The notes beneath the pieces were generated by a model, which searched no databases, was not told the origin of the DNA, and saw nothing but the letters and a program-made list of their open reading frames with translations. A DNA stretch of 60,174 nucleotides from the NCBI RefSeq assembly GCF_014284255.1, contig NZ_JACOFV010000021.1, positions 1 to 60,174 of the forward strand. Reading direction: 5' to 3'. A program made the position numbers and the translations under genes. Source of the stretch: Cognatundibacterium jejuense. Lineage in GTDB: Bacteria; Pseudomonadota; Gammaproteobacteria; Burkholderiales; Burkholderiaceae_D. Every line of letters starts with the position of its first letter. Positions within the stretch are counted from its first letter, which is position 1. Below are positions 1 through 9,314 of the stretch, one piece after another.

Positions 1-21
1 ATTTGATATTTTTTAAGCATT

Positions 22-44
22 CCGATCAGTTAGAAACTAATCGG
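22..44 (-). other. Leader hairpin of rRNA precursor
   Basis: CCGATCAGTT and AACTAATCGG form a stem with one mismatch around a 3-base loop. It lies between the boxA-like element and the window edge, so it is probably part of the 5' leader structure of the precursor rRNA. Confidence 0.4.
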
Positions 45-82
45 TGCGCTTTCATCAAGTGCTCACATTTATTGACTGTTAA

Positions 83-93
83 TTGTTAAAGAA
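83..93 (-). promoter_or_regulatory. boxA-like antitermination element of rRNA leader
   Basis: On the minus strand TTCTTTAACAA, set in the wider 'GGTTCTTTAACAATTAACAG' context, resembles the boxA/leader element found ahead of 16S rRNA in beta-proteobacteria. It lies about 100 bases downstream of the proximal promoter, as expected for the Nus antitermination site. Confidence 0.6.
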
Positions 94-187
94 CCGAATG
101 GTTTAAATTCTTTTCCGCTCAAACCGAGGCATTTATTTACCTGGTTTAGCAACGAAGCGTTGTGTTCGTTTGCAGCAGAGAAGCGAG

Positions 188-216
188 ATTATGCAGCACT
201 TTATTTACCCTGTCAA
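188..216 (-). promoter_or_regulatory. Proximal rRNA-operon promoter (leftward)
   Basis: On the minus strand a perfect -35 TTGACA (211-216) is separated by exactly 17 bp from a -10 CATAAT (188-193). The sequence downstream is the kind of leader that precedes 16S rRNA in Burkholderiales. The 16S gene itself is not in the window; it should begin just beyond base 1 and run left. Confidence 0.8.
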
Positions 217-341
217 CTCCCTGATTGCTTTTGCTGTTCTTTCTGGTGAAACATGTCGCTTTCGCGTCATTTCTACCTGATCAAATCGCCGGAGTTGCTG
301 GCCGCTGCTTTCTTCTTGCTTCCCGTTTTAGCGGGAGGCGA

Positions 342-371
342 ACTATAGCAAAGTTTAGTGCTGTTACGCAA
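342..371 (-). promoter_or_regulatory. Distal rRNA-operon promoter (leftward)
   Basis: Read on the minus strand there is a -35 TTGCGT (366-371), an 18-bp spacer and a -10 TATAGT (342-347). It lies upstream of a second, stronger promoter at 188-216 and of an rRNA-type leader, so it is best explained as the distal member of a tandem rrn promoter pair. A short CCCG/CGGG hairpin (322-334) sits just downstream of it. Confidence 0.6.
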
Positions 372-520
372 GGGGAATTTGGAAAATGATTTATATCTTA
401 AAGAAAGGCTAAGCCTACATAGAACCCGTCATCAAAACGAATGCTTAAACTTGGTCTACTATTCTGATTACTCATCAATTACTACGCTTTCATTAGAAAT
501 ATGAGAGATCGAACAGCATC

Positions 521-1171
521 GTGAACTATTTACTATTCGACGAACAATTGGACACTCACTGGACTGAAACTTTATTTCCCGGAGCAGTCATACTAAGGCG
601 GTACGCAGTTGAACGTGCGGATACGCTGATCTCTGAATTGGATGCAATACTTCGACAAGCGCCGCTACGCCAAATGAAAACGCCCGGCGGTCGCACTATT
701 GCCGTTCAAAATAGCAGCTGCGGGGAATTCGGCTGGATATCGGATACACACGGCTATCGCTATATTCGTTTCGACCCAATCTCAAAAGCCCCTTGGCCAG
801 CGATGCCACAGGGGTTCAAAGATTTGGCAATCGACGCAGCTCGAGCGGCGGGATTCGACAAGTTCATCCCTGATAGTTGCCTGATCAATCGCTATTTGCC
901 CGGAACAAAACTATCACTACATCAAGATAAGGATGAACTGGATTTTAATCATCCTATTGTTTCCGTCTCATTAGGAATGCCTGCAATATTTGTGTTTGGC
1001 GGCTTACAACGTAGCGACCCACTCAGCAGTATTAAACTCGAACATGGTGATGTTCTGGTGTGGGGTGGTCCTGCGCGTCTGCTGTTTCATGGTGTCAAAT
1101 CCGTCAAAGATCAGCCGCATGGCACACTGGGCTCTCAGCGCATTAACCTAACTTTTCGACGTGCAAAATAA
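521..1171 (+). CDS. alkB: DNA oxidative demethylase AlkB
   Basis: Fe(II)/2-oxoglutarate dioxygenase that removes alkyl groups from damaged bases (1-methyladenine, 3-methylcytosine) in the cytoplasm. The iron triad is visible as H134-x-D136 (in LSLHQDKDEL) and H190 (LLFHGV), and the 2-oxoglutarate-binding R207-x-N-x-T-x-R213 (RINLTFR) closes the fold. The 216-aa length is the same as that of the E. coli enzyme. The start is a GTG; the ATG at 501 is in another frame. It stands alone, 52 bases before a nucleotidase gene on the same strand. No ada-like gene is nearby, so regulation by the adaptive response is not shown. Confidence 0.93.
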   Translation: MNYLLFDEQLDTHWTETLFPGAVILRRYAVERADTLISELDAILRQAPLRQMKTPGGRTIAVQNSSCGEFGWISDTHGYRYIRFDPISKAPWPAMPQGFKDLAIDAARAAGFDKFIPDSCLINRYLPGTKLSLHQDKDELDFNHPIVSVSLGMPAIFVFGGLQRSDPLSSIKLEHGDVLVWGGPARLLFHGVKSVKDQPHGTLGSQRINLTFRRAK

Positions 1172-1223
1172 GTCCGGCATCTATGCGATACTTGCAAACA
1201 TATATACAACTTGAGACAGGCTC

Positions 1224-2141
1224 ATGGCATTTTCACTCGATAATTTGCTGGTCATAGGAATTTCTTCACGCGCCTTGTTTGATCTGGAAGCGGAAGATGC
1301 AATTTTTCAAAGCCAAGGTCTGGACGCATTTCGTCAACATCAACTAGAGAATGAAAACACCATCCTTAAACCAGGTGCCGGCTATGCTTTAGTCAAAGCA
1401 CTGTTAAAGTTAAATGCACTCATACCCGGGCACAGAATGGTAGAAGTGGTGGTGATGTCACGCAACTCTTCTGAAACGTCGTTACGTATTTTCAACTCCA
1501 TCCAACATTACGGATTGGACATTACTCGCGCTGCATTGACTGGTGGCGCACCGCTGGCCCCCTATCTGAATGCGTTTAACGTCAGTTTATTTTTGTCCTT
1601 ACATGAAGATGATGTGCAAGCAGCCATCAATTCTGGAGTCGCCTCAGCGATGCTTTACCCTATGCCTCCCAACGCTGCGGATATGGAGCAAATTCGGATT
1701 GCCTTTGACGGTGACGCGGTACTTTTTTCGGATGAATCCGAACGAATCTACCAACAACAAGGTGTAGAAGCATTTGAATCGCACGAGCGAGAAAACGCTA
1801 AAAAGACTTTACCGGATGGTCCATTTGCACGTTTACTGCGAGCGCTGTCGTATTTGCAAAATCATTTCAAAGCACCAGACGGGAGAGCATTCCCACTGCG
1901 CACAGCACTCGTCACGGCACGCGCGTCTCCAGCGCATGAACGCGTGATTCGCACCTTGCGCGCATGGGACATTGCCATCGACGAAACTTTCTTTATGGGT
2001 GGCGTGAATAAATCAGCGGTCTTATCCGCCTTTAAGCCGCATATGTTTTTTGATGATCAGCATGGTCACTGTCTGAAAGCATCCGATGTTGTTCCGACTG
2101 GACGCGTCCCCATTAAGCAAACACCCGAGCAAAAAAATTAA
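1224..2141 (+). CDS. Cytosolic 5'-nucleotidase (PF06189 family)
   Basis: Predicted to hydrolyse nucleoside 5'-monophosphates. The N-terminal stretch VIGISSRALFDLEAED and the repeated pattern later (AVLFSDESERIYQQQG), together with FFMGGVNKS and FDDQHGHC near the C-terminus, match the bacterial relatives of eukaryotic cytosolic nucleotidase 1A. In that family the Asp of the FD motif is part of a HAD-like catalytic site. No signal peptide is seen. It follows alkB on the same strand and ends at a strong hairpin shared with the convergent maeB gene. Substrate preference cannot be read from sequence. Confidence 0.8.
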   Translation: MAFSLDNLLVIGISSRALFDLEAEDAIFQSQGLDAFRQHQLENENTILKPGAGYALVKALLKLNALIPGHRMVEVVVMSRNSSETSLRIFNSIQHYGLDITRAALTGGAPLAPYLNAFNVSLFLSLHEDDVQAAINSGVASAMLYPMPPNAADMEQIRIAFDGDAVLFSDESERIYQQQGVEAFESHERENAKKTLPDGPFARLLRALSYLQNHFKAPDGRAFPLRTALVTARASPAHERVIRTLRAWDIAIDETFFMGGVNKSAVLSAFKPHMFFDDQHGHCLKASDVVPTGRVPIKQTPEQKN

Positions 2142-2156
2142 TTTATTCAAATAAAA

Positions 2157-2185
2157 AAGCCGGAGCGTTTTTGGCGCTCCGGCTT
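2157..2185. terminator. Bidirectional terminator between nucleotidase gene and maeB
   Basis: An 11-bp perfect stem (AAGCCGGAGCG with CGCTCCGGCTT) around a 7-base loop, with A and T tracts at its sides, separates two convergent genes. It can serve transcription from both sides. Confidence 0.85.
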
Positions 2186-2204
2186 CTTAAACAATCATCA
2201 AAAA

Positions 2205-4517
2205 TTAACGCTGCGCTACAACATCCACTACACACAGTGCCGTCATGTTCACAATACGACGAACAGTCGCAGATGGCGTCAGGATATGTACTGGTTTTGC
2301 ACAACCAAGCAAGATCGGACCAATCGCGACATTGTTACCCGCCGTTGTTTTCAACAGGTTATAAGCAATATTCGCCGCATCGATATTTGGCATCACCAAC
2401 AAATTCGCATCACCTTTCAAACTGGAACCCGGCATCATTTTTTTGCGATAGCTAGCATCCAAGGCGGTGTCGCCATGCATTTCGCCATCAACTTCCAGAT
2501 CCGGCGCATCACGTTGAATGATCGCTAAAGCGGCACGCATTTTTTGTGCGGACTCGCTGTTGCTGGAACCAAAATTAGAATGGGACAGCAAAGCCGCTTT
2601 TGGTAACAAGCCAAAACGACGCATTTCTTCTGCTGCCAGAATCGTAATTTCGGCGATTTGTTCAGCAGTTGGGTTTTCATTCACATGGGTATCAACTAAG
2701 ACCAACTGACGATCCGGCAATACCAGACCGTTCATCGCTGCATAGACATTCACGCCTTCACGCTTGCCGAGGACTTGATTGATGTAATTCAAATGCAGGC
2801 CTGTAGTACCAAAGGTGCCGCAAATCATGCCATCGGCATCGCCTTTATGGATCATCATGGCACCGATTAAGGAATGGCGACGACGCATTTCCAATTTTGC
2901 GTATTGTTCAGTGACACCTTTACGGCAAGTCATTTCGTAGTACGCTTGCCAGTATTCGCGGTAACGTGGATCAAACTCAGGGTTAATGACTTTGAAGTCA
3001 ACGTCAGGACGCAGACGCAAGCCGAATTTTTCTATGCGTTGTTCCAGAATATGCGGACGACCAACCAGAATTGGCGCTGCCAATTTTTCGTCGACGATCA
3101 CTTGCACGGCACGCAATACACGCTCTTCTTCACCTTCAGCAAAGACGATGCGTTTACGTTCCATTGGCGCTTTTTTAGCGATCTGGAACAGTGGTTTCAT
3201 GAAAGTGCCACTGTGATAGACGAACTGCTGCAGTTTTTCTATGTAGGCTTGCATGTCTTTGATCGGACGCGCAGCGACACCACACTCTTCAGCAGCTTTC
3301 GCAACGGCCGGTGCGATCTTGATCATCAGACGTGGATCAAATGGCTTAGGAATCAGATATTCAGGTCCAAACGATAAATTGCTGATGCCATAGGCCGATG
3401 CCACGATATCGGACTGCTCTGCTTGTGCCAGCTCAGCAATCGCATGTACCACGGCAATTTCCATTTCACGGGTGATCGTCGTTGCACCGCAATCGAGTGC
3501 ACCACGGAAAATATACGGAAAGCACAAGACGTTATTCACCTGATTAGGAAAGTCAGAACGTCCGGTCGCCATGACAGCGTCATCGCGGACGGCTTTAACC
3601 TCTTCCGGCAAAATTTCTGGCGTTGGATTCGCCAATGCCAAAATCAAAGGGCGCGGCGCCATTTGCGTGACCATGTCTTGCTTCAATACGCCTGCAGCAG
3701 ACAAGCCCAGGAAAATATCTGCGCCAGGGATCACATCGCGTAAGCTGCGCGCTGTAGTGTCTTGCGCAAAACGTTCTTTGTCCGGATCCATCAACTCAGC
3801 ACGGCCTTTATAAACCACACCAGCCAGATCAGTCACAAAAATATTTTCAATTGGAAAACCAAGATCGACGATCAGATCCAAACAAGCTAACGCAGCAGCG
3901 CCAGCACCGGAAACCACCAATTTAGCTGTTTTAATATCTTTTTGAACAACTTTCAAGCCGTTCATGATTGCCGCGCCAACGATAATCGCAGTGCCATGTT
4001 GATCATCATGGAAGACGGGGATCTTCATGCGTTCGCGCAGCTTACGCTCGATGTAGAAGCATTCTGGTGCTTTAATATCTTCGAGGTTAATACCACCGAA
4101 AGTAGGTTCCAGAGAGGCAATGATATCGACCAGCTTGTCTGGATCAGGTTCATTGATTTCGATATCGAACACATCGATGCCAGCGAACTTTTTAAACAAA
4201 ACGCCCTTACCTTCCATCACTGGCTTGGATGCCAGTGGGCCAATATTACCCAAGCCCAACACTGCAGTGCCGTTGGTGATCACACCAACCAGGTTGCCAC
4301 GTGCTGTGTATTTGAAAGCAGCGGCCGGGTCGGCGACAATTTCTTCACAAGGAGCAGCAACACCAGGAGAATACGCAAGTGCCAAATCGCGTTGATTCGT
4401 CAACTGCTTGGTTGGCGTGACGCTGATTTTTCCTGGCGTCGGATGCTCGTGATATTCGAGTGCTGCCTGGCGCAATTGTTGACGTATTTGCTCTTTTTGA
4501 TCTGCTGACGAATCCAT
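2205..4517 (-). CDS. maeB: NADP-dependent malic enzyme MaeB
   Basis: Converts malate to pyruvate and CO2 with NADP reduction. Of the 770 residues, roughly 1-430 are the malic enzyme part (YSPGVAAPC near residue 48, [10 protein letters not shown] near 167, GAGAAALA in the Rossmann fold) and roughly 430-765 are a phosphotransacetylase-like domain ([15 protein letters not shown] at its start). That domain is normally regulatory, binding acetyl-CoA, in MaeB enzymes and lacks proven transferase activity. The length is typical of the two-domain form. It is a single gene transcribed towards the shared terminator at 2157-2185; the 346 bases upstream separate it from divergent thiL. Confidence 0.95.
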   Translation of the reverse strand: MDSSADQKEQIRQQLRQAALEYHEHPTPGKISVTPTKQLTNQRDLALAYSPGVAAPCEEIVADPAAAFKYTARGNLVGVITNGTAVLGLGNIGPLASKPVMEGKGVLFKKFAGIDVFDIEINEPDPDKLVDIIASLEPTFGGINLEDIKAPECFYIERKLRERMKIPVFHDDQHGTAIIVGAAIMNGLKVVQKDIKTAKLVVSGAGAAALACLDLIVDLGFPIENIFVTDLAGVVYKGRAELMDPDKERFAQDTTARSLRDVIPGADIFLGLSAAGVLKQDMVTQMAPRPLILALANPTPEILPEEVKAVRDDAVMATGRSDFPNQVNNVLCFPYIFRGALDCGATTITREMEIAVVHAIAELAQAEQSDIVASAYGISNLSFGPEYLIPKPFDPRLMIKIAPAVAKAAEECGVAARPIKDMQAYIEKLQQFVYHSGTFMKPLFQIAKKAPMERKRIVFAEGEEERVLRAVQVIVDEKLAAPILVGRPHILEQRIEKFGLRLRPDVDFKVINPEFDPRYREYWQAYYEMTCRKGVTEQYAKLEMRRRHSLIGAMMIHKGDADGMICGTFGTTGLHLNYINQVLGKREGVNVYAAMNGLVLPDRQLVLVDTHVNENPTAEQIAEITILAAEEMRRFGLLPKAALLSHSNFGSSNSESAQKMRAALAIIQRDAPDLEVDGEMHGDTALDASYRKKMMPGSSLKGDANLLVMPNIDAANIAYNLLKTTAGNNVAIGPILLGCAKPVHILTPSATVRRIVNMTALCVVDVVAQR

Positions 4518-4863
4518 GTGGTAGGCCTTTTTTCTATTTTGCTTACGGAAAACTGAAGTTTGCCTGTGATTCTATCAGAGGGAATCTTCTAACTTTATAC
4601 GTATTTGTACGACTTCTATGCTTTTAGCGCATAAGGATATACATGATATTGTTAAATTGAAAACGAAATATCCTAAAAACAAGCAGTTTAAGATGTTGAC
4701 GTGACGAACGATTGTGGATAGTCGGCTCGCTGTAAATTGCTCAGTACATTGCACGTCTAATCTACAACTTAAATTTCATCAACAATCTCAACGTAAAATG
4801 AGTTTTTCTAACGAATGAACGATTCCATCTGGACACCGCAACTTCCTTGAGTACAATGCCCGT
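4518..4863. promoter_or_regulatory. Divergent maeB/thiL intergenic region with a leaderless-type thiL promoter
   Basis: This 346-base AT-rich stretch has no credible gene. Towards thiL there is a -35 TGGACA (4830-4835), a 16-bp spacer and a -10 TACAAT (4852-4857). The predicted transcript start, six or seven bases later, falls on the thiL ATG at 4864, and there is no Shine-Dalgarno sequence. I see no obvious operator or riboswitch; a TPP riboswitch is not evident. Confidence 0.6.
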
Positions 4864-5832
4864 ATGCTCTCAGAATTCGATTTAATAAAGCGCTACTTTG
4901 CGCGACATACAAAGCCCGATGAACATCTTGCACTAGGTATAGGCGATGATTGTGCATTATTAAACATCACACCTGGCATGCAAATGGCGATCTCCAGCGA
5001 CATGTTGGTGTCTGGGCGTCATTTTTTCCCTGATGCGGATCCTTACCTGCTTGGGCACAAATGCCTGGCAGTTAATTTATCGGATCTGGCGGCGATGGGT
5101 GCCAAGCCCGTCGGTTTTACGCTCGCATTTTCTTTACCAGAAGCCAATCCAGCATGGCTGGAGAAATTTTCGCAAGGTTTATTTGCGCTTGCCGATCAAC
5201 ACCAATGCCGTTTGATTGGTGGCGATACAACGAAGGGTCCACTAAATATCTGCATTACTATTTTTGGCGAATTACCGCTCTCGATGGCCTTGCGTCGTGA
5301 CGCCGCTCAAGTTGGTGATGATATTTGGATTTCTGGAAATCTTGGCGATGCCCGTCTGGCACTAGCTGGTTACTGGCGTGAGCTGGAGCTTAGCCCGGCT
5401 GACCAATTGCAAGCGGCAACACGCATGCACCAGCCGACACCGCGGGTTGCACTCGGTATCGCACTACGTGGAATTGCCCATGCTGCACTCGATATTTCAG
5501 ATGGCTTAGTCGGCGATCTCGGCCATATTCTTGAGTCTTCACGTGTAGGCGCTAGCTTAGCAATTGATGCTATGCCAGCAGGACCAATATTGCAGCATTT
5601 TCCGCCAGCATTGCGACGCCAATTCACGTTGTCGGGTGGGGATGATTACGAGCTATGTTTTACTGCACCAGCAGAACGGCGGGCAGAGGTCGTCGCGGCG
5701 GCGGCCTCTGCGAATACCCTGGTTACACGCGTCGGACGCATCGATGCGGAACCTGGCTTACGTTTTCTGGATCAGCATGCCAATCCGGTTTGCCTCTCTT
5801 TACAATCCTTCGACCATTTCACCACGCCATGA
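4864..5832 (+). CDS. thiL: Thiamine-monophosphate kinase ThiL
   Basis: Phosphorylates thiamine monophosphate to thiamine diphosphate, the last step of thiamine synthesis. The N-terminus shows SEFDLIKRYF and the Mg/ATP-binding GIGDDCALL; DLAAMGAKP, GGDTTKG and LDISDGLVGDLGHI are further family motifs. 322 residues is normal. The stop codon overlaps the pgpA start as ATGA, so the two are translationally coupled. The promoter -10 ends only six bases before the ATG, which suggests a leaderless message. Confidence 0.95.
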   Translation: MLSEFDLIKRYFARHTKPDEHLALGIGDDCALLNITPGMQMAISSDMLVSGRHFFPDADPYLLGHKCLAVNLSDLAAMGAKPVGFTLAFSLPEANPAWLEKFSQGLFALADQHQCRLIGGDTTKGPLNICITIFGELPLSMALRRDAAQVGDDIWISGNLGDARLALAGYWRELELSPADQLQAATRMHQPTPRVALGIALRGIAHAALDISDGLVGDLGHILESSRVGASLAIDAMPAGPILQHFPPALRRQFTLSGGDDYELCFTAPAERRAEVVAAAASANTLVTRVGRIDAEPGLRFLDQHANPVCLSLQSFDHFTTP

Positions 5833-6353
5833 CAAGTACAGCTCCAGCGCAAAGTAGCAAAATAAAAAAAGCGACAGCTCAATTTATGTTCAGCCATCCG
5901 GCACATATTCTGGCGCAAGGCTTTGGTAGCGGCCTTTCCCGCATTATGCCAGGTACGGCCGGTACATTATTTGCGTGGTTGATATTCGATCTTTTTAGCC
6001 AACGCTGGCCGGATATTTTTACGCCTAGTCATTGGTTTTGGATTATCTCCATCGGTTTTTTTGTGGGCGTTTGGGCGTGTAAGATCACCGGAAAAAATAT
6101 AGGGGTGGCTGATCACGGCAGCATGGTCTGGGATGAAATTATTGCGTTTTGGCTGGTTCTGCTGTTAGTCACGCCAGCCGATCTCAAGACACAGTTTTAC
6201 GCATTTATCATTTTTCGCTTTTTTGACATGGTGAAGCCACCGCCTATTCGTTATTTTGATCAGCGCTTTAAAGGTGGTTTCGGGGTCATGTTCGATGACA
6301 TCGTAGCGGCATTTTTTACCTTGCTTAGTTTTGCAGTGTGGAGACACTTTTAG
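5829..6353 (+). CDS. pgpA: Phosphatidylglycerophosphatase A
   Basis: Dephosphorylates phosphatidylglycerophosphate to phosphatidylglycerol in the inner membrane. The start chosen is the ATG at 5829 that overlaps the thiL stop; upstream codons in the same frame lie inside thiL. The 174-aa product contains the family signature IMPGTAGTLFAW, the acidic VWDEIIAFW segment and the late FFDMVKPPPI and MFDDIVAA motifs, with about four hydrophobic segments. The thiL-pgpA order is the usual one in beta-proteobacteria. Confidence 0.92.
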   Translation: MTSTAPAQSSKIKKATAQFMFSHPAHILAQGFGSGLSRIMPGTAGTLFAWLIFDLFSQRWPDIFTPSHWFWIISIGFFVGVWACKITGKNIGVADHGSMVWDEIIAFWLVLLLVTPADLKTQFYAFIIFRFFDMVKPPPIRYFDQRFKGGFGVMFDDIVAAFFTLLSFAVWRHF

Positions 6354-6483
6354 CAACGATGAGTAAATGTGCGCTGCAAATAAACTATTCATTGATAACA
6401 GACTTCAAATGCTGCGCACATGGTGGTAAAGTAAGTCTGCAATAGAACCAAAAAGCAGCCAAAAAACAGCTAGGGGAGACATC

Positions 6484-6969
6484 ATGCTAAATGCTATTGA
6501 ACTTGCAATACAGGTCGGTGAAGAACTCAAATCAAGAAAGCTCTTACTGGCTGTTGCTGAGTCTTGCACAGGCGGCGGGATTGCCTACGCTGTTACTGAG
6601 GTAGCAGGCTCTTCTGAATGGTTTGATTGTGGCTTTGTCAGTTACTCCAATTCATCTAAAACCGAGTTACTAGATATCTCTGCGGCACTAATTGCACAAC
6701 ATGGCGCTGTCAGCGAAGAGATCGCCGCAGCGATGGCTGAAAGTGCCATTGCAAATTCAGAAGCCCATGTCTCCTTATCCACAACAGGCATCGCAGGTCC
6801 TACTGGCGCGGTACCCGGAAAACCTGTCGGTACCGTCTGCTTTGGCTGGAAAGTTGGCGGTGTAACGCACACCGAACGTCGGATATTTTCTGGCGACCGA
6901 CGTGCCGTTAGGGAACAGACAATTGCTCACGCTCTCGACAGGTTGCTGCGCTACCTGCGTGAGATGTAA
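6484..6969 (+). CDS. pncC: Nicotinamide-nucleotide amidohydrolase PncC (CinA C-terminal domain)
   Basis: Deamidates nicotinamide mononucleotide to nicotinate mononucleotide in pyridine-nucleotide recycling. The 161-aa protein is only the CinA C-terminal domain, with AVAESCTGGGIAYAVTEVAGSS (catalytic Ser and Lys region), SYSNSSKTELL, and TTGIAGPTGAVPGKPVGTV. A good GGGGAGA ribosome binding site lies seven bases before the ATG. It follows pgpA by 130 bases in the order usual for Burkholderiales. The N-terminal molybdopterin-like domain of full CinA is absent, which is normal for this gene type. Confidence 0.92.
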   Translation: MLNAIELAIQVGEELKSRKLLLAVAESCTGGGIAYAVTEVAGSSEWFDCGFVSYSNSSKTELLDISAALIAQHGAVSEEIAAAMAESAIANSEAHVSLSTTGIAGPTGAVPGKPVGTVCFGWKVGGVTHTERRIFSGDRRAVREQTIAHALDRLLRYLREM

Positions 6970-7075
6970 TTCGCAGATTTAACAGACTATCTTAGTGTCT
7001 GGAATCGTTCCGATACACTACGGTTTAACACATACTTAAAAACCAAGTTGTGGTCGCACGCTACCGAAGCTGATA

Positions 7076-7801
7076 TTAATCACGAGATTTCATTAACAAT
7101 TGATCCAATAAAACCGATTGAATTTTATCGGTTTTCATTTCCCGATTAAGTTCTACGCGTAATTTTTCACGAACTAAATCGAAGCCTTCTTCAGAATGAA
7201 GATCATTTGGATCGATTTTTGTCATGACAATCGGTAAAAGCTGCATCAAAGTTACTTTATTTGTGTTGAGCCACCCCCTATCTTTCTTTTCGACTTGTAA
7301 AGTAATTTTTATCCTGACCACGTTGTTGTCAACGTTCACCACGGTCTCAGGTAAAGTCAGGTAGGTCGGGGTCTCGCCGTCGTCAGCAATGACCTTGACG
7401 TAAAAAATAGCGACAAAAACTGCTAAAAATCCACATAACGCGACAATTGCAGCATACAAAGCAAAATTATCGCTTTTGCCTTCCTTTTTTTTCTTGCTTG
7501 ATTTATTGGAACTATTCGATCTGGAAACAGACTTCTGCGGTTTCAGCAATTCTGGAACAACGGGTTCCTTGACAACGGTAGATGGAGTCCTCACCGTATT
7601 AGCAGAGCTTTGCGGCTCAGCAACAGGCGAATCGGGTAGCAGAGGTGACGGAAGATACTCCTCAAGCATATCGGTGCGCGCGTTAGCATCAATATCAAGG
7701 TCGAAAAAATCCAGTGCCTCAGATTTGGCTGGGGGACTAGCTACGCCTTCAAAATCTAGCTGCGCACTCAACAAGCTCGCTTTGTTCTTTTCGTTCGGCA
7801 T
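7076..7801 (-). CDS. FliL-like single-pass membrane protein, isolated
   Basis: The 241-aa product has three parts: a low-complexity, charged, Ser/Pro-rich N-terminal region to about residue 110 ending in a lysine run (KSSKKKKEGK), one transmembrane segment (about 113-138, ALYAAIVALCGFLAVFVAIF), and a periplasmic domain. That domain has the FliL pattern: TYLTLPETVVNV, then KITLQVEKK, a long helix with EEGFDLVREKLRVELN, and a final VLLDQLLMKS. FliL proteins bind the flagellar stator or, as relatives, other membrane motors. No flagellar or motility gene is nearby, so the role is unknown; family assignment is by pattern and should be confirmed with a profile search. Confidence 0.6.
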   Translation of the reverse strand: MPNEKNKASLLSAQLDFEGVASPPAKSEALDFFDLDIDANARTDMLEEYLPSPLLPDSPVAEPQSSANTVRTPSTVVKEPVVPELLKPQKSVSRSNSSNKSSKKKKEGKSDNFALYAAIVALCGFLAVFVAIFYVKVIADDGETPTYLTLPETVVNVDNNVVRIKITLQVEKKDRGWLNTNKVTLMQLLPIVMTKIDPNDLHSEEGFDLVREKLRVELNREMKTDKIQSVLLDQLLMKSRD

Positions 7802-8056
7802 AATGAAATCAGGAATTCATTCAACCAGCGATTGTAACCCAAATAAAATTTCACGAAGGAAACTTATCATAGCAAAAAGTTCATGAATTTTAAAGGAAGG
7901 GAAATTTCTATTTAAATAAGTCAATTGCTCAATAGCTAAGAATTTGCAAAGCGGCCGAATCTAGATGCAGCGCAGCACGTTACAAACTAAGGATATTATA
8001 TCCTTCGCTGTTTCGATTATGATGTGCTGTTTTTTTTATTTGCTACAGTCCCGCCA

Positions 8057-9136
8057 ATGCTTCCTACTTTTTCCTCAACAGAAAGAAATTCCGCTTTAGA
8101 TAATATCAAAGGGGTACTGATATTTTTGGTCGTATTTGGACATTTCATCGAATTGCATATCGCCAATGATAGTTTTTTACGTCCAATCTGGATCTTTGTA
8201 TATGCGTTTCATATGCCAATGTTCGCGTTGGTATCTGGGATATTCTCCAAAACAATCGTCGATGAAAAACAAGCATTACAACTCATCAAAAATATCGTTG
8301 CACCGCTGATTGCTTTTGAACTGATCTACGAATGCACGGAATATGTGTTAGTTGGCAAATTCAGTGTCTACGCCGGCTTAGTCGCTCCCTATTGGATGCT
8401 GTGGTATCTGATGAGTTTATTATCATGGCGCCTGATGTTACCGCTATTTTTGAGAATGCAGTTTCCGGTTGCACTGTCATTAATTCTGGCCTTGGGAACA
8501 AGTTATTCTGAACATGCAGGGTATTTGTTGAGCAGTTCTCGTACCTTGTTATTTTTCCCTTACTTTTTGGTGGGTGCAGTGATTGGTCCCGAATTATTCT
8601 CATCTAAAGAAAATGATAGACGATTGATCATCATCTCCTTGCTGATCGTTGCTATTGCAATCTCAAGCATTTTCTTCTTACCGCCGCTATTCGATTACCG
8701 TTGGTTGTACGGCAGTTTTTCTTTGAATCGCCTCGGGATGGCAAATATAACCGGGACGCTATATCAGATGCTGCAATACACCGTATCTTGCGTACTTGGC
8801 TTAGCATTACTCTACTTACTGAGCCGCAAAGACTTGGGATTATCGAGGATAGGTAAGCAATCGATGTATGTGTTTTTGTGGCACGGTATGACCTTAATCA
8901 TTTTGCAGCAATCTGGGATTTTACCTGCCATATTGCGCATGGAGCCTACCGCCAGACTGTCAATTTCCTTGTTATGTAGCGCTGTGATCGTATACCTGAC
9001 GGCGCACCCCTATTGCGAACGCCTGACGCAAAAAATAATCTTGCAACCAATGGCGGCATTATTAACAGGTCGCATAAAAAAACTCGCGGCGTCACCAGCA
9101 GAAACGCTACCGAAGAAATCGATCGCTGCTGAATAA
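8057..9136 (+). CDS. Membrane acyltransferase, acyltransferase-3 / COG3594 type
   Basis: Polytopic protein of about ten hydrophobic segments that should O-acylate an extracytoplasmic sugar or polysaccharide. The opening NSALDNIKGVLIFLVVFGHFIE and the nearby FVYAFHMPMFALVSG carry the conserved His and Asn/Asp pattern of the family; a late LWHGMTLIIL is also typical of fucose 4-O-acetylase-like members. I chose the ATG at 8057; an in-frame GTG at 8024 would add 11 residues, and neither has a clear Shine-Dalgarno. It stands alone between minus-strand genes, so the acceptor cannot be inferred. Confidence 0.8.
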   Translation: MLPTFSSTERNSALDNIKGVLIFLVVFGHFIELHIANDSFLRPIWIFVYAFHMPMFALVSGIFSKTIVDEKQALQLIKNIVAPLIAFELIYECTEYVLVGKFSVYAGLVAPYWMLWYLMSLLSWRLMLPLFLRMQFPVALSLILALGTSYSEHAGYLLSSSRTLLFFPYFLVGAVIGPELFSSKENDRRLIIISLLIVAIAISSIFFLPPLFDYRWLYGSFSLNRLGMANITGTLYQMLQYTVSCVLGLALLYLLSRKDLGLSRIGKQSMYVFLWHGMTLIILQQSGILPAILRMEPTARLSISLLCSAVIVYLTAHPYCERLTQKIILQPMAALLTGRIKKLAASPAETLPKKSIAAE

Positions 9137-9221
9137 TTTTTGCTGCAATTGAGCACGCTTTTTACTTTTTTGCTTTTTTGCTTTTTACTTTTTTACTTGT
9201 TACCTGTTAAGCGAAAAAGAC

Positions 9222-9270
9222 AAAACGCCCTCGCTTCAAAATTTCCATTTCTGAAACCAAGGCGTTTTTT
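9222..9270. terminator. Possible terminator after the acyltransferase gene
   Basis: AAAACGCC (9222-9229) can pair with GGCGTTTT (9261-9268), followed by more T, but the loop is about 31 bases and only weakly structured. A T-rich run of near repeats of CTTTTTACTTTTTTG (9158-9199) precedes it. Confidence 0.45.
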
Positions 9271-9314
9271 ATGTGCGATGACTGATCAATCATCAGTTTT
9301 TAATTCACTAACTG

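Noticed and set aside
3942..4508. 188-codon open frame opposite maeB
   Set aside because: Antisense of the well-supported malic enzyme gene, with no ribosome binding site or family match.
4518..4863. TPP riboswitch for thiL
   Set aside because: No CUGAGA or ACCUGA-type conserved blocks are present and the promoter leaves no leader.
9158..9199. T-rich repeats after the acyltransferase gene
   Set aside because: Low-complexity slippage of CTTTTTAC-like units; no further structure.
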